Source: Girardinichthys multiradiatus
Taxonomy: Eukaryota > Chordata > Actinopteri > Cyprinodontiformes > Goodeidae
Reading direction: 5' to 3'
Assembly (NCBI RefSeq): GCF_021462225.1
Contig: NC_061815.1
Coordinates: forward strand, 45,729,986 to 45,793,985
DNA: 64,000 nucleotides
The position numbers and the translations under genes are program-made. The notes under the pieces are model-generated. The model was not told the DNA's origin, searched no databases, and saw nothing but the letters and a program-made list of their open reading frames with translations. Position 1 is the stretch's first letter; the number at the start of each line of letters is the position of its first letter. Positions 62,230-64,000 of this stretch are shown piece by piece.

Positions 62230-62490
62230 CTCTGTGTCTTTTTCCCTTTGTTCTCCAAGATGTATTGATAATTTCCAGCAAAAATACGATTTCGGGTTAT
62301 TCTACAGAGCTAAAAATCTAATAGCAGACTCCTCAATTGAATTTTGCTTTACCGGAGTGGAGAACAATAAACAGGGAGGAGGGCTCCACTTCCAGACGCT
62401 CAACATGAGATTATTGTTCAAAAGAGATCTGATGCGATTACAGGAAGCAATAGATGATAATTACATCAGAACATGACTTTTCCTCAGCGA
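62230..62490. promoter_or_regulatory. candidate conserved element (or unrecognised exon)
   Basis: Unique, evenly composed 260 bp with tgtattgataatttccagca, cctcaattgaattttgct and caatagatgataattacatc. An 80-codon open frame (62234-62476) spans it; it shows no family I recognise and no neighbouring exon, so a regulatory element is likelier. Confidence 0.35.
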
Positions 62491-63639
62491 ACGCTTATAT
62501 TCATCTGAGTTATGCATTGGCCCAAAACTGAAAAGTGGCAACGCATGAGATGACATGCCCTCCATGCTGTTGTCAAGAATGGAGGTTTGTGAAGTCAATG
62601 TGGGGTCATGAGACCATCTCTGATATTTAAAGGACTTCTTTCTTCATAATGGTCCTATTGTAACATGGAAATACACTCACTTTTAACATAGCCTAAAAAT
62701 ATCTAAGAGCTCAACTCCTTCTTTCTAAGCGTTTCTTTATTTTTCTACATTTATGATGTTGTTTCTACAGATTCCATTAGTGTGAAACAAAAAAAAAAAA
62801 TGGTTTCTTACCCAATCTTTATACTCTGCATAATTAGGCACATACAACCACAAATAAATAGCAGATAACATATTACACCTTGTTTATTTAACCAAAACAA
62901 AAATAAAGGAGCAATGTGTTAAAATGAATGGTGCTAGAAGCAGCTACATGATGTTAATCAAATGCACAGATTAGCTAATTAGCAGCAAAGGTGACCAGCT
63001 CTGCTGAAGCAGACATTTTGGTAAATTGCATCTTCCGAGCAATTGAGTTGGCTGTCAACACAAAGACAAGAAGAAAGGACATCAGCAATAACTTTACAAA
63101 AGCCAATGATTTGGCACTGAAATTTAGGAAAGGGCAAACTGGTTTAGAGCCCATCAATCTGTTATTTGAAAGATTTATTCATCAGAATCTTCCTGACAGT
63201 TGACCTCGCAGCTAACTCACCCCAAGCTCCAAGCATGCAAATACTGGCAGAAAACCCAAGAGTTCCATCTCAGACTCCATGGGTCCCAGTTAGTACATGT
63301 TCAATATTATGACCAAATAATTTGAAAATGGTTACATGATTACAGCTTGTTATGAGGGGTTCTGGGAGAAATATGGCAGCAAAGATTAGGTTTGCAGCAT
63401 TGTATTTGAATAAATCACACTATTATAAAGACCTTTGGTAAAACCGAAATGAAGCAGATTACTACAATTGCGGTGGGGTGTCAAGAACTGGCATAAGATG
63501 ACAAGGATAGGAGTAAACAACTGGGATGAACACAAATGAGAGAGTTTCAAGGTGATTTGTAATCTTCAGTAAATGCTTTGTTGGACCAGCAACTTTTGTC
63601 AGATTCTGATGTGAAATCTGAAATATTTTCATCTAGCCT

Positions 63640-63900
63640 GATGGACCTTTTCCTTGACAATTCAGACAGAATATAGATATTCTCATGGGCTCAGAAAATG
63701 AACGTATGTCTCTACTTGTCCTGTTAGATCTCGTTGCAGTTGATCACATTATTCTCCTAGAAAGGCTTCAACATGCTGTAGGGATCAAGGAACAGCACCA
63801 GGCTGGTTTGAATCTTATGTCCGATTGATTCCAGTTTCTTCATGTTAATGATAAATCTTTTTCACACTCCAGGGTTAATTTTAACAAAAGGCTATTGCAG
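63640..63900 (+). mobile_element. decayed LINE reverse-transcriptase fragment
   Basis: The plus strand reads LLVLLDLVAVDHIILLERLQ, then HAVGIKEQHQAGLN, like the DLSAAFDTVDH...LLERL motif of L2-type fish LINEs. The Phe-Asp of the catalytic motif is missing. It runs toward the window edge. Confidence 0.55.
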
Positions 63901-64000
63901 TTTGGCTCAGTATCCGTTAAGTAAACAGTCAAAGAGTAATATTTTATGTCGCTCTTCATTTGATGTAACCTTTATCAAGGCAAAGAATAATTTCACTGCA

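Overview
The window is nuclear DNA from a teleost fish. The evidence is vertebrate gene structure (20 consecutive coding exons with GT-AG introns), fish-type Tc1/mariner elements, a tRNA-derived SINE with perfect target-site duplications, and a fish LINE. The heavy load of one Tc1-like family recalls killifish and livebearers, but that placement is only a weak inference.

Two genes are supported, and they face each other tail to tail. From 1647 to 28584 on the + strand lies the 3' part of limch1 (LIM and calponin-homology domains 1). Twenty exons join in one open frame of 970 codons plus a stop. They cover the central charged/coiled-coil region and the single C-terminal LIM domain, which ends in the family's SAGQPTTL tail. 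The N-terminal CH-domain exons lie left of the window. From 35631 down to 33853 on the - strand lies complete phox2b: three exons, 285 residues, with a paired-like homeodomain. limch1 next to convergent phox2b matches the human 4p13 order LIMCH1-PHOX2B.

The limch1 introns hold decayed Tc1/mariner copies, four SINE-related insertions counting the one at 40323 (three of them in limch1 introns), and a 1.2-kb tetranucleotide satellite with a ~140-bp higher-order period. An intact DD36E Tc1/mariner element sits 170 bp after the limch1 stop codon.

Right of phox2b, from 36 kb to 64 kb, there is no convincing protein-coding gene. Stretches rich in homeodomain-type ATTA/TAAT sites look like conserved developmental enhancers, most clearly at 41360-43040. 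Between them are repeats. The most striking is a nest at 51900-57540: a decayed Tc1 element broken by a LINE with an inverted 5' end (twin priming) and by a nearly intact DD34E element with a single nonsense codon. No wholly new biological system was recognised. The best leads are the nested transposons, the SINE/LINE shared tail, the intact DD36E element in the limch1 3' region, the missing long polyalanine tract in phox2b, and the candidate enhancers.
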